DNA of 15,102 bases from Asterionellopsis glacialis (lineage: Eukaryota > Bacillariophyta > Plagiogrammaphyceae > Rhaphoneidales > Asterionellopsidaceae), in assembly GCA_014885115.2 (NCBI GenBank), contig WKLE02001841.1, positions 1-15,102 on the forward strand. Reading direction: 5' to 3'. The position numbers and the translations under genes were made by a program. Below the pieces are notes generated by a model. The model was not told the origin of the DNA and did no database searches. It saw nothing but the letters and a program-made list of their open reading frames with translations. Shown here piece by piece: positions 1-8,890 of the stretch. Within the stretch, counting starts at the first letter, position 1. Each line of letters starts with the position of its first letter.

Positions 1-690
1 TGCTATGGTGCATGTAGTGCACACATCATTTACTTACCTTTGTTGTCTTATTGGTGTGGTGGTCAGAATGGTATTTGAGTCAACACCAACAGCAGGATAC
101 CGACTGTCATTGCCAAATCTTCTGCTGTTCCTGTTGTTTCTTTCAGTGCTGTCGTTGCTGTTTGAAAAAAAAATGTGTAGGGCCGTACGTAAAAACGTAC
201 CAGGGACATGGATCCAAAAAGAACAACATGGTGTGGTACTGTGGTGTGCAGGCAAGTATGAAATATAATCATGCAGAAACATGCAGCCTTCTGCACAGAA
301 TGCGCACAAAAAAACAATTCCATAAAAAATGAAAAAATCTGTAACAATTTGAAGGGTGGTACACTAGTATGCACAAAATCATCCCTGTGGAATGCAGGAA
401 GTTATTTTGGGTATACGTAAATAATAAAACAAATGAAAAATTCCGTAACAATTTGCATGGTGGTATACTAGTATGCTCAAAATCATCCCTGAAAAATGCA
501 GGAAATTATTTGTGAAAAAAAGGTAAATTTACACCTACTAAAAATACACAAATCATTACACAAGGCAGGGAAAATATACAGGCATGAAAAATTCATGTTA
601 GAAGCTACAGAATTTTTAATTGGCAAAAATTGGTACAATTTAGCAGTATATTTTACTTACACAATTTTTCAACATACATAATGTACCACC
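1..690. other. AT-rich stretch without a recognisable gene
   Basis: Short open frames occur on both strands, but their translations are low-complexity (runs of Phe, Leu, Lys or Cys) and overlap each other, so none is supported as a gene. The visible structure is a pair of related 78-bp units at 331-408 and 435-512 and a small palindrome at 185-200 (GTACGT, four A, ACGTAC). Poly-T and poly-A runs at about 696-740 lie just before the first plausible coding segment. Confidence 0.6.
331..512. repeat. Two tandem units, 104-bp period
   Basis: Positions 331-408 and 435-512 align without gaps, with about 11 mismatches over 78 bases counted by eye. Both units contain GTAACAATTTG, a TACTAGTATGC-like core and AAAATCATCCCTG followed by ATGCAGGAA. 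The 26 bases between the units are unrelated AT-rich sequence. I see no convincing third unit on either side. The origin is unknown; an old tandem duplication or paired subterminal repeats of a lost element would both fit. Confidence 0.8.
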
Positions 691-773
691 GCACCACTTT
701 TTTTTAACTATTTGGTAGTCCACTTTTTTTAAAAAAAATAGCTTCCAAAAAATTTCAGTCACAATCCAGACCC

Positions 774-1563
774 ATGGAAAGGACACACACACAAAAAATC
801 ATACCATGGCGGAATCATAGATACAGGCAAAATAGTTCAGCAGAATTGTATGTAACTCCACCAACAGAGAACCATACTAAAGAATCAAAAAATAATTTTA
901 GTAACTCATCATCCATTAGTTTGTCTAAAGATGTGCTGAAATATCAGCAACTTCTGAAGCAGGTAGAACATTTGAAAAATGTCAACCAAGAAGTAAGGAC
1001 CCAGCAGCAGCAAGCCACTACCCATGCCAAAAATGTAAGTTCCTACCAACGTTGCCCTAATTTGTCAAAACACAAAGCAAGGAAAGTCAAGTATGAAATT
1101 GTTAGGGAAATCAAGTTTATTACTTTTCAAGAAGAACTAGGTGACTTAGATCAACCTAACAGTATTGATAATAAGGTGTTAGAAATGTTTCCAATAGCAC
1201 CTGAAGACAAGTGGATGTTTTGGAACACCTACAAAGATGTAGTAAAAAAATGCCATAGCTTCTAGGTACAATGATGTAAACAATGCTATTCAAAAGGTTG
1301 TTGTTGCTATGTTTAAAGATAATGCAGCTAAAAAAAGTGAAATTGCATATGATTACAGCAATAAGGTAAGCCAAAGCATCATTAATAATAAAGGTGAAAC
1401 TAACAGTTCAGATAGTATTACCTTTGACTATTCACATGATGAAGACATTGATGATACTTTTGACAACATCCCTGCAGATGAAAGCAAAAGGCCTACATTA
1501 AATGGAATTCAAGGCCAACATCAAAAAATTTTAGTAACAAGTACTCAATTAGTTGGTAAGTAA
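774..1563 (+). pseudogene. N-terminal part of an unrecognised protein, frameshifted
   Basis: An ATG at 774 opens 163 codons up to a TAG at 1263-1265. Another frame is open before that stop and continues through about 1563, so one frameshift near 1250 joins the two into one likely product. Visible traits are a hydrophilic Ser/Asn/Gln-rich N terminus, a possible coiled-coil stretch around residues 55-85 (YQQLLKQVEHLKNVN), a segment with PEDKWMFWNTYKDVVKK, then RYNDVNNAIQKVV, and a strongly acidic Asp/Glu-rich stretch. The frame ends at a TAA right after GGTAAG, so a splice donor at 1556 is possible but unproven. I do not recognise the family with certainty; the layout recalls uncharacterised proteins of algal genomes. 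It probably forms one locus with the two segments downstream. Confidence 0.4.
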
Positions 1564-1736
1564 TATTTGAAGGACAAGGATTTTTAGGTCAAAGATAATA
1601 TGTTATATCTAATTTCGTAAAAAAATTACTATGATATAGACCTACAGGATCTCATGACAAAAAGAAACAATCAAAATAATGCCTACTATTATTTTATGAT
1701 TGTATGTTGAGATGTGTTGTTGGCAAGTCCAAATAG

Positions 1737-2227
1737 AAATGTCTTATTAGACAAAATGAACCTATCAGTAACTTAGTGTCAGCATCAGATGAGGCATTTG
1801 CATTATTGTTGCTTTTAAATAGTTGGAGAAGATGGGAATTTATATTCCAACATAATCCACCTAATCCCAGCAAAGTTAATGATCGCTATACCAAAGACCA
1901 ACATGAAGGCAACACAAGTTTTGATGGATGGACTACTGTAGGACTTCTTAAGTACAATAGCCTCATTTTTTATGTAATCAAAGACAAAAAGGAAAATGAA
2001 GTGTTTGATAGAGTCTATAAAACAAGTTTGACTCAAAAGTGCTTGCCTCAGTGAAATGGTAAATGTAAGTTGCAAGTTCTGAGTGAAGATGCTAAGCAAA
2101 GTAAGCCAATTTTTGTCTTCAATGGATACAGTGAGTCTGAAAATGATTTTACAACAGGCTTAAAAAAACAATTGAAAATGAACAAGAAGACAACAAAGCC
2201 AAGCAACTCTTCCAGCCATCACCCTTT
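1737..2227 (+). pseudogene. Middle part of the unrecognised protein, SDEAF / NSWRRW segment
   Basis: The frame is open from 1737, after a TAG, to a TGA at about 2053, and stays readable past it to about 2230. Landmarks are SASDEAFALLLLLNSWRRW, then a YTKDQ...FDGWT segment and KYN with a charged KDKKENEVFDRVY stretch. I recall the same order (SDEAF, Leu-rich, NxWxxW, then YT..GW..G...FN) in uncharacterised diatom and algal proteins, often many copies per genome, which suggests a mobile or multicopy family. That recollection could not be checked. The internal TGA and the unsupported join to the upstream segment make this a decayed gene, unless introns explain the breaks. No catalytic motif is visible. 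Confidence 0.4.
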
Positions 2228-2551
2228 TTGACAACTACTAGAACCAGTGTGTCACAGGGCTCACCATTATTTGTCCCTAGCTCTTTATTTTCATCAGTAC
2301 CAGTTGCTAGCATGAATGGTGAACTTGAAGAAAGTGAACTAAGTACCATAACATCAGTGGATGGTAAGTCTAAAACAATGGTTACTGATACCAAAGAGGT
2401 GAAGGTTAAAAAGGAACTCATTTTTGATGAAAAAAAAAAAAAATGCAAAGTTAAACATGAAGCTGGAACAATGAATAACAGGAAAACACAAGCACAAACT
2501 CAACCAGTAGCAAATTCCTTACAAAAAAGAGCTCAATATTTAGATAGGTAA
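2228..2551 (+). pseudogene. C-terminal Ser/Lys-rich tail of the unrecognised protein
   Basis: A 107-codon open frame follows the SDEAF segment on the same strand. It is rich in Ser, Thr and Val in its first half and in Lys in its second half, with a run of 13 A bases at about 2430-2442 encoding KKKK. Such composition fits a disordered protein tail rather than a folded domain. It may be the last exon or a frameshifted end of the same locus, ending at a TAA near 2551. The call rests on position and codon openness only; chance openness in AT-rich DNA is possible. Confidence 0.25.
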
Positions 2552-2732
2552 ATTTTGGCCCTCTTTGGCCTTTTTTTGTTAGTGTTAACTAGGATATATT
2601 GTTTTTAGAACCCATTCAATAATTTTTTTTTTCACAATCAGTGCCTTTTCTTGAATGAATGGATCATTGCAAAAAAAGTGATTGTGATGCAAAAATATAA
2701 TAAAGTGAGAAATCAGTCAAATCATGAGTATG
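2552..2732. other. AT-rich spacer with a 9-bp inverted repeat
   Basis: No coding signal is visible. A perfect inverted repeat TCACAATCA (2632-2640) / TGATTGTGA (2679-2687) flanks 38 bases. The recognisable LINE A reverse transcriptase stops at about 2733, so this spacer lies at the broken 3' side of that element. Confidence 0.5.
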
Positions 2733-3371
2733 AAATAATATATTAAAATCAGCTTCATAGATGTGTATGACATGTAATCTATGAATTCAAAAGTTGTCCG
2801 CCTCCTTCAGAATCATGACATTTACTATTTTGTTCCATTGGGTAAATGAGTAGCCAAGTTGTACTGCATAGTTAATGATTGCAAGATGTGCACAAAGAAG
2901 CCAATTGTGTTTATATATGATACTTAGGTAATCTGGATGTTTGTCAGTATAGTCAATCTCTTTGACCATGGAGTGATAATGACCAAGATGGAGACCAGAT
3001 GGGGAGGTTGATGTACTTTCCTTCCATGTTTTTATTTTGAATACGAGCTCCTCAATGGTGAGTTGGGATGGAATAGATTCAAGGGTTGTGACTCTCTGCA
3101 TGTGTTTGATAAATAAATGGGATATATCAACTAATTCTTCAGGGGAATACTCTCCTTCCAGAATCAGCTCCAAAGTAGCCGTCAAGGCTTTGAAGTCAAT
3201 TTCTGAAGATAATGGAGGCCTATTAAAGGGGGTATTCTTGGCTTGTCCAAAATGCTTGCGGTTATGTTGAATAAGATATTTTGTAAATTCCTTGGGGTTT
3301 TCAATAGTTTTCCAATGTTTTGCCTGATTCAGTGTATGGGGTTTGTCAATTGGGATTTTGATGACATTCAA
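2733..3371 (-). pseudogene. LINE A ORF2: pre-RT region and truncated reverse transcriptase
   Basis: From 3371 downward a 194-codon frame gives a pre-RT region with HFGQAKNTPFNRPPL, a conserved-looking block just upstream of the polymerase in this family. The RT entry follows, with KTWKEST, SPSGLHLGHYHSM and WNKIVNVMILKE. An in-frame TGA at about 2787 interrupts it, but the same frame continues as IHRLHVIHIYEADFNILF to about 2733, after which similarity to the family ends. The palm with the catalytic Asp pair and the C terminus are absent, so no polymerase activity is possible. The upstream linker and endonuclease lie on the same strand. Confidence 0.85.
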
Positions 3372-3879
3372 GCCATGTTTTCCAGTATATTCCTGACTTT
3401 ATTCAGTTTTGAGAACATAGCTTTAATCTCTCTAGCTTTCCTCTAATTACAAAGCTTCATGCAAGTTTTATTATTGCCACGTGAGAGCGCTTCCTCTATT
3501 TCCAGTGAAATTTGATCATGGAATCCTTTGTGGAGAGTATTTTCGGCATCTCTAAGTTGTTGATTCATCATACGTAAACAGGATTTGCAATGGTTGCAAT
3601 CCATTGGGTGTTTGAACTGTTTTCCTTTAAATGATCTATTGTCTGTTTGTACAATAGGCTGATTAGTTTGAAACTAAAGACGCTCAAGGGAAGGAATGGT
3701 CTAATTTGTTTTTGACATTTCAGTGCTGCATGTAGAGAAGCTTCCATCAAACGGCGATCCACATATTCTGCAAGTCGATGGTTGGGAGTCTTACTGGTCT
3801 TTAACGTCTCTATCATGTTTTCCAGCATTGGCAGTAAGTTATCATATTTTGCTACTATATATTTTCGATTTGTGGTCAA
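3372..3879 (-). pseudogene. LINE A ORF2: linker between endonuclease and RT
   Basis: From 3879 downward a 103-codon open frame begins with TTNRKYIVAKYDNLLPML and continues with HRLAEYVDRRLMEASLHAALK. After a frame change near 3570 the reading goes on as MMNQQLRDAENTLHKGFHDQ, with a TAG in the stretch at about 3440, and then reaches the pre-RT region. The helical, charged character is usual for the linker between an APE-type endonuclease and RT in non-LTR elements. The assignment rests on order and strand rather than on a diagnostic motif. Confidence 0.6.
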
Positions 3880-4931
3880 GTTAGAACTGTCAAATCCTCT
3901 GCAAACTGGTGGAGCAGGAATGGTAGTTTTGTTCTCAAAGAGTTTAGTGGTGTCCAGATCTATATAGAATCCTTGATGATCTGAAATCAGATGTTGAGAG
4001 ATACCATTGTAGTTGCAATCATGGATGCACTTGGTGAAGATTACTCGCTAAGGCGTAATCAATGCGATGACTACCATTTTGAAATGTGTTGAATTTGAAG
4101 TGGCCCAATTGGTTGAAGAAAATGTCTTGTAAATCAAATTCATCTCTCAACCTAGCCATACTTAGTGGGTTGTCGTGATCAATCAATTCATTGAAGTCTC
4201 CAAGGATAAGAACTTCCTGCTTTATTTTGCGAAGTGATGCAAGGAGAGAACGCAAATCTTGATGAAAATGCTTGCAAGCATCAGAGTCAGTTTTGTCAAA
4301 TTTCAACTGTAGAATCAATTTTTGTTGAGCATGAATGGTGATTTTTTGATGGCTGTCTGGTCGCAATGATTTGGTTGGCTTATAACAGGCGATGACATGA
4401 TGAATCCAACAGCCTAAAAAATCCGTATTTGCTGTTACAATTCTGCTGGAGAATGACTTATTAACAATTCTCATAATTCCACCTGGTTTATAGTGAGTTG
4501 AAGCTTGAATTGGTGATCCAGTTAACCAGCTGTGCCCATGGTCGAGGTAGTTTTTAATACTCACGTAGATGCAATCTTGGACCTGGTATTTAGTGTTATC
4601 GATTTGGTTTGGTAGCTACAAAATGATCTATATCGTAAACATTGTGTAAGTCTCAACCAGTCTTTGATAAGTGAATGCCATTTAGGTTAATGCAGTAGAG
4701 TCTTGTAGTGTTATTTGCTTTTAGATCCATAGGGTTTCCTATGGGTTCATGTATGGTATAGGTGGGGTTTTTGTCTTGAATAAATGTTTGGTGAAGGGTT
4801 GATGCATGGAAAGGTTTGTATGAAGTGGTGGATTTGTTGTTAGTGTATTTTGTGGTAGAAAGTGGTTTGGTGTGAGATGTTGTAGTGAAATTAAAATGGT
4901 TGAGAGATGCTTGCCCTTTGTTATTCATCAT
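3880..4931 (-). pseudogene. LINE A ORF2: APE-like endonuclease (EEP) domain, frameshifted
   Basis: ORF2 appears to start at ATG 4931 (MMNNKG...), with an N-terminal Thr/Ser-rich stretch before the domain entry TRLYCINLNGI at about 4700. Frame changes occur around 4570-4660 and 4020. Later motifs are clear: a THYKPGG block, LILGDFNELIDH (about 4205), HRIDYALAS (about 4045), and after a frameshift SDHQGFYIDL (about 3965). These match the DFN, D and SDH catalytic blocks of exonuclease-endonuclease-phosphatase enzymes that nick target DNA for retrotransposition. Where a metal-binding Glu is expected early in the domain I read VATKPN, with Lys, though the broken alignment there leaves doubt. The domain is inactive as it stands because of the frame breaks. 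Confidence 0.8.
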
Positions 4932-6539
4932 TATTATTATCTTGGGGTTTGCTTGCTACCACGTTAAGCATATCAAGGACTGAGCTGCGGCTAGGTTTTG
5001 TTGGAGTAGCTGACTGATTATGTGTCTTAGGAGAAGGTGGTGAAGTAGTTGGAAGGGATAAGTGTTTTTTATCCTGATTACCTTTGAGGAGTTGAATCAA
5101 GAATGTTCTTCCTGAAATTCAGCTAACTACTTTGCATAGGTCTGCTGTGATTGGAATAGTTGTTGGGTAATTTCTTTGTATTGTTGATGGAATTTTTCCT
5201 CCATAATCTTATTCTGTTACATTAGATTGGCGACTTGTTCAGTTAACAACTTATTGACAGAAGATAAATTCTGAATAAGGTCCTCTTCTAATGGTTCTTT
5301 GATTTTGGTAGTTAAGGGAGAAATAATTGTTGTCGCGTCTCTGGCATTATTGTGTGATGCACTGGCGGCGTCAGCCTAGGATAACGATTCTTGAACACTG
5401 GATGGAGGGTGTGTGTAATTGTCATCATTATCTGTCAAGTTGCTAACTGTTGAGCCGACACTGTGTTCAAAGATAGAAATATAAGAATGTTCTCCCAAAG
5501 AATCATCATTTCATAATTTATTTTGCTGTATTTTGAGTGGTGGAAAATAAGGAGGGCGAGACATAAGGGCATCCTCGGGAATATTGTTTTGTAATGAAGA
5601 TTACAAAAGAATAGCTACACTGTTATTCACTTTGCTGAAGTTAGCAAAATCATTTATTACATTCCACCTACCACGTTGAGAGGTATTTTTTGTCTCACAT
5701 AAGTGAGAGACACCGGGGGTGTTTTTAAACTTGTCTGAGATATAAAACATCATATTGTGTGTGCTTCCGTGGATAGGCATGACTCAAGAAGTCGCTAATG
5801 TTTTGTTTTGTTTATTGATAGCATTGCGATAAGTGATCAGATGGGAGTATTTAGTCCTGTACTTTATGTAGATATGTTGATGATCTCTGTCATTTAAGAA
5901 TCCAATCTACTTCCTTCACATTGCTCTTCCTACATTGGACTTCGTAAGATTTTGTTGATAAGCGGCAGTTGTCATTATTGATTGAGGGTGATGTGAAGAC
6001 TATTCGGAGTTTCTCCTTTGGAAGTTTTAGGCCGCACGAAGATGCCTTGTAACTTAGAAATTCGGTGCATCTATCATTATCCATCCCATCTGGTAGAGAG
6101 CCTAAGATCCAACCCAAGGGAACAATGTTAACTTTGTCCTCTTTCCAAGCGTGGCTTTGGAGGAATAAATGGGAACTTCAGTATATATATGATGACAAAT
6201 GATGATCTTGCCTTTGGTTTTGTTCCTTCCTTGAACAATATGAATGTTGTAATGACGTGAATATTTAGTGCGTGAGCTGCAGTGTTGAAGTAATTTGGAT
6301 GACACTTTCCTGCTCTTATTGTCAAAGATGTCAATGGAGTCTCCAAAAAAGTGAAGCATTGCTAAAAGAACTTTGATGTGTTGCAGACTGATATCTTGAG
6401 CAAGACTTGGATTGGCAATGGTCATTTTGAATTTAATGATCATTTCTTTGCAAGAATTGGATTCACCTGTTTTTTGAATGGAAGCGGATGCTTCATCTTC
6501 AAGGGCTTTTCTCAGCCGTGTATGACATAAGATGCTCAT
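4921..6539 (-). pseudogene. LINE A ORF1-like protein with C-terminal coiled coil
   Basis: The reading begins near 6539 (MSILCHTRLRK...), runs to about 6102, then shifts frame into GWILGSLPDGMDNDRC (about 6117-5890). It resumes through 5750-5620 (TPGVSHLCETK...RGRWNVI) and 5515-5120. Stops lie near 5515, 5377, 5219 and 5135, and a frameshift near 5105. The part from about 5290 to 5110 (NKLLTEQVANLM, QQYKEITQQLFQSQ) is a heptad-like Gln/Leu/Glu coiled coil, and a Ser/Pro/Thr tail ends in DNNNDE and TAA at 4921-4923. In non-LTR elements ORF1 usually coats the RNA and trimerises through such a coil. The GW.LGS.P block resembles what I recall of ORF1 proteins in the same algal elements. The product is broken and not expressed as one chain. 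Confidence 0.65.
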
Positions 6540-6689
6540 TGTTGGAATTGGTGGTTTTTGTCATCATCGGCGTTTTACCAAATTCTTTTGGGTTTATTAC
6601 TGGAGTGTACGTATTGCCACGTAGATGGGGCCTATGAAACTTTTTATGAGATTTTTAGTACCTGATGTTAATTTGAGTAATTCCAAAAA
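6540..6689. other. Junction spacer between LINE A and the plus-strand Gypsy fragment
   Basis: No coding signal is supported. The segment lies upstream of LINE A ORF1 on the minus strand and just before the point (about 6690) where similarity to the second Gypsy copy begins. It could be LINE A 5' leader, but nothing in the sequence proves this. Confidence 0.5.
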
Positions 6690-7300
6690 GTGACTACCAA
6701 AAAGATATGATCCTTTGTAGGAATGGTCAATTACTATAAGCAAATGTGGATACATAGATCACATTTACTGGCTCCCCTAACTAAGCTACAAGGTAAAGAG
6801 GTTAAGTTTAAATGGGACAAGGAACAACAAATAGCCTTTGATAATATAAAAGAAAATTATAGCCAAAGAAGTACTACTGTCCTACCCAGACTTCAACAAA
6901 CCTTTCCACATATACACTGATGCCAGTAAGTATCAACTAGGGGCTGTTATCATGCAAAACCACAAGCCCATAGTATTCTACAGTAGGAAACTTACTGACA
7001 CCTAAACTAAATACAACACTCGCAATCAAGAACTATTATCGATTGTAGAAGTACTTAGAGAGCACTGGTACCTCCTACTTGGTCACCATGTCAATATAAA
7101 TATAGACCATAAAAATCTAACCTACAACAAATGTCACCCTGAATGCCATGCAGGCTGGTTATGGTTCATAGAAGAATTTGCAACTCAAATACACTATATA
7201 AAAGGCAAACATAACATAGTGGCAGATGCACTCTCTCTCCTTGATCTACTTGATCCTGACGTAGAAGCTGTTCCAGAATGCTATATCACTGATGAAGATA
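6690..7300 (+). pseudogene. Gypsy copy 1: RT C-terminal end and RNase H
   Basis: The segment opens with SFVGMVNYYKQMW and LAPLTKLQGKEVKFKW, the connection after the RT palm, and continues into RNase H. A one-base insertion near 6855 (AAAGAAAATTA against AAACAGATTA in the other copy) throws the frame off, after which YTDASKYQLGAVI is read in the correct register. The acidic RNase H residues are all recognisable: Asp in YTDAS (6919-6921), Glu in NQELLSIVEVL, Asp in NIDHKNL, and Asp in HNIVADALS near 7225. RNase H degrades the RNA strand during reverse transcription. The domain looks chemically intact but is separated from a functional RT by the frameshift and the 5' loss. Confidence 0.85.
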
Positions 7301-8477
7301 TGGCGGAAATGTAGTGCCTAAATATGCCTCAGCATAGCAATAGTATTGAGGGATTCACCCTCAGTTACCCAGATATTCGTAAACATCAACTAAAGGACAA
7401 TCAACTCAGATGAGACGCACTTAAGAAGAAAGGTTTCTCCGAACACCTATTTCATTGGAGCGGAAAATCTTACAGCCTTATATGCTAAAAAAATAAAATA
7501 TGCGTTCCGTCAACCCTACAGAAACAAACAGTACAATGGTACCACACGTACTTATGTCATCCCGGTAAGACCCATACCAAAGAGACAATATGACAGCACT
7601 TATGGTAGCCCAAACTATGTGAACACTTAACAACCTACTTCAACACTTGCCACACCTGTCAACTGAACAAGAGTCAAAGTAAGAAGTACAGACACTTGCC
7701 TGAAAAAGACACAGAATCTACGCCATGGGACCGCATATGTGTAGACCTCATAGGACCTTACACAAACTCAAGAAAAGGTCACAAGGATCTTACCCTATGC
7801 TGCGTTCCTATGATTGACCCAGCTACAGGATGGTTTGAGATTGCCCCTTGGTCCAAAAGGAGCAGTATCAAAATCGCGAACATAGTAGAACAACAGTGGT
7901 TTGCATGATACCCAAAGCCTATGCAAGTCACTTTCAACCAGGGCACAGAGTTCATGAAGGACTTCCGTAGTATGTTAGACAATGAATATCCCATCAAATA
8001 TTACCCCACAGGCAAATGCCATAGTGGAGAGGATACATCAAGTAGTGGGTAACATGGTATGGACCCATGAGGTACATCACAGTACCAAAAAAAAACCTTC
8101 GGCCGGTGTATTATCTGCCGTCCCATACGCTGTACGTTCCACTTATCATACTACTCTCCAAGCTACACCTGGCCAGCTAGTTTTTGGTAGAGATATGATA
8201 TTTAATGTTCAACATGAAGTGAACTGGGAACATATACATGGTAGGAAATAAGATAGGACAGCTAGCAATAATCAGCAAGAAAACGCTAAGAGAATCAAAC
8301 AAAATTATAAAGTATGTGATAAAGCCCTACTCTAGAAAATGACAAGCCTGTGATGGACCATTTATAGTATGTCAAGTACACTGCAATGGTACCGTAACTT
8401 TACAACGCGGACCAGTACTACAAAAAATGAATATTCATCCTGTTAAGCCTTACCATGCTGCTGCTGCTGCTGCTGCA
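7301..8477 (+). pseudogene. Gypsy copy 1: integrase with GPY/F-like C terminus
   Basis: After a linker comes the HHCC zinc finger: YHTYLCHPGKTHTKE (about 7540-7580) and TCHTCQLNK (about 7648), with two stops between. The DDE core starts with WDRICVDLIGPY (about 7728-7762), first Asp present. The second block reads VTFNQGTEF, with AAC (Asn) at 7936-7938 where copy 2 has Asp. The third block has IVERIHQV near 8022, Glu present, though the frame changes just before it. The C-terminal module contains CDGPFIVCQ, NGTVTLQRGPV and NIHPVKPYH, which fits the GPY/F module of Ty3/Gypsy integrases. The chain ends in six Ala codons and TAA at 8475-8477. Integrase inserts the element DNA; this one is inactive through stops and loss of a catalytic Asp. 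Confidence 0.88.
8457..8474 (+). repeat. GCT trinucleotide run at the end of pol
   Basis: Five GCT codons and one GCA encode six Ala directly before the TAA stop. The matching position in the minus-strand copy encodes Ala-Val-Ala-Ala-Ala, so the run was short and interrupted there and has become purer or longer here. Confidence 0.8.
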
Positions 8478-8550
8478 TAAACATCCTAAGTACTAGATTG
8501 CTGGTTGCAAGACTCGCACGATATGTCAATCAACCATAGTAAGGACGTAC

Positions 8551-8890
8551 TGTGATGTGATGCCATCACAGACTAAGGCAGACAAGATGACGTGATGATG
8601 TCATCAAGCAGACAGACACAAAAGTTCAGTGATGCGCTGAGTACATGCAAACCCTGATGTCACAAGTGAAGCGCATTGAAATCCACTCGGCAGCAGAAGC
8701 ATGATGTGTCATGCCAGAACACGATGATGCGCCGGTTGGGTGGACTCTCATTGGCTTCCTTGGGGAGTTCAGCTCACATGATAAAGTCAAACTTTGTTGG
8801 AACCGAACTATAAGTAGATCCACCATAGGATCCTGTACTGTAATTGGGTTGAGAAGACGAATCAGTATATTGTTGACTATTTTTACCAAC
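8551..8890 (+). repeat. Presumed LTR of Gypsy copy 1, right end undefined
   Basis: Position 8551 starts with TGTGATG and forms a small hairpin with CATCACA at 8564-8570, and the minus-strand copy has a TGTGATG start at the equivalent place (10514). TG is the usual LTR 5' end. The sequence holds TGACGT (8588-8593), TGATGTCATCA (8596-8606) and a TATA-like CTATAAGTA at 8808-8816, consistent with a retrotransposon promoter. I cannot find the matching CA end or a second LTR to fix the boundary, so the end given is only where AT-rich sequence resumes. Confidence 0.5.
8596..8606. promoter_or_regulatory. bZIP-like palindrome in LTR remnant of copy 1
   Basis: TGATGTCATCA is an inverted repeat around one T and lies three bases after TGACGT. 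The same 11-base element is present in the LTR remnant of the opposite-strand copy at 10460-10470. ATF/CREB-type bZIP factors bind TGACGT-like palindromes. Function is inferred from the motif and its conservation only. Confidence 0.4.

Larger units (their letters stand above)
2733..6539 (-). mobile_element. LINE A: decayed, 3'-truncated non-LTR retrotransposon with APE-like endonuclease
   Basis: Reading the minus strand from 6539 downward gives ORF1, a short ORF1/ORF2 overlap at 4921-4931, an exonuclease-endonuclease-phosphatase domain (about 3950-4730), a pre-RT linker, and the first blocks of a reverse transcriptase. Every part carries stops or frame changes, so the element is dead. It ends inside the RT at about 2733, before the catalytic DD motif, so the rest of RT and the 3' end are missing. 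Such elements normally copy themselves by nicking DNA with the endonuclease and priming reverse transcription at the nick. The RT type (SPSGLHLGHY, then NKIVNVMI.KE, then IHRL.VIHIYEAD) recalls a multicopy family of diatom genomes; this is from memory. Confidence 0.85.
6690..8550 (+). mobile_element. Gypsy copy 1: decayed Ty3/Gypsy pol fragment and 3' non-coding part
   Basis: Pol order is the Ty3/Gypsy one: end of RT, RNase H, integrase with zinc finger, DDE core and C-terminal GPY/F-like module. Similarity to the minus-strand copy begins sharply at 6690 and is roughly 80 percent by eye where compared. Gag, protease and the RT palm are missing, so the copy is 5'-truncated. Stops occur near 7312, 7411, 7487, 7589, 7606 and 7906, and a one-base insertion near 6855 breaks the frame. 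After the pol stop at 8475 a 75-base stretch shared with copy 2 leads to the presumed LTR start at 8551. No clear polypurine tract is visible before it. Confidence 0.9.

Noticed and set aside
5..681. Several overlapping open frames of 60-103 codons on both strands
   Set aside because: They overlap each other in AT-rich DNA, are low-complexity and show no recognisable motif.
1556..1768. An intron with GTAAGT donor and CAG acceptor joining the first two SDEAF segments
   Set aside because: The signals are short and common in AT-rich DNA, and the other breaks of the locus cannot be explained this way, so I do not call it.
3037..3446. Plus-strand open frames
   Set aside because: They are antisense to the LINE A pre-RT/RT reading, which has clear family motifs.
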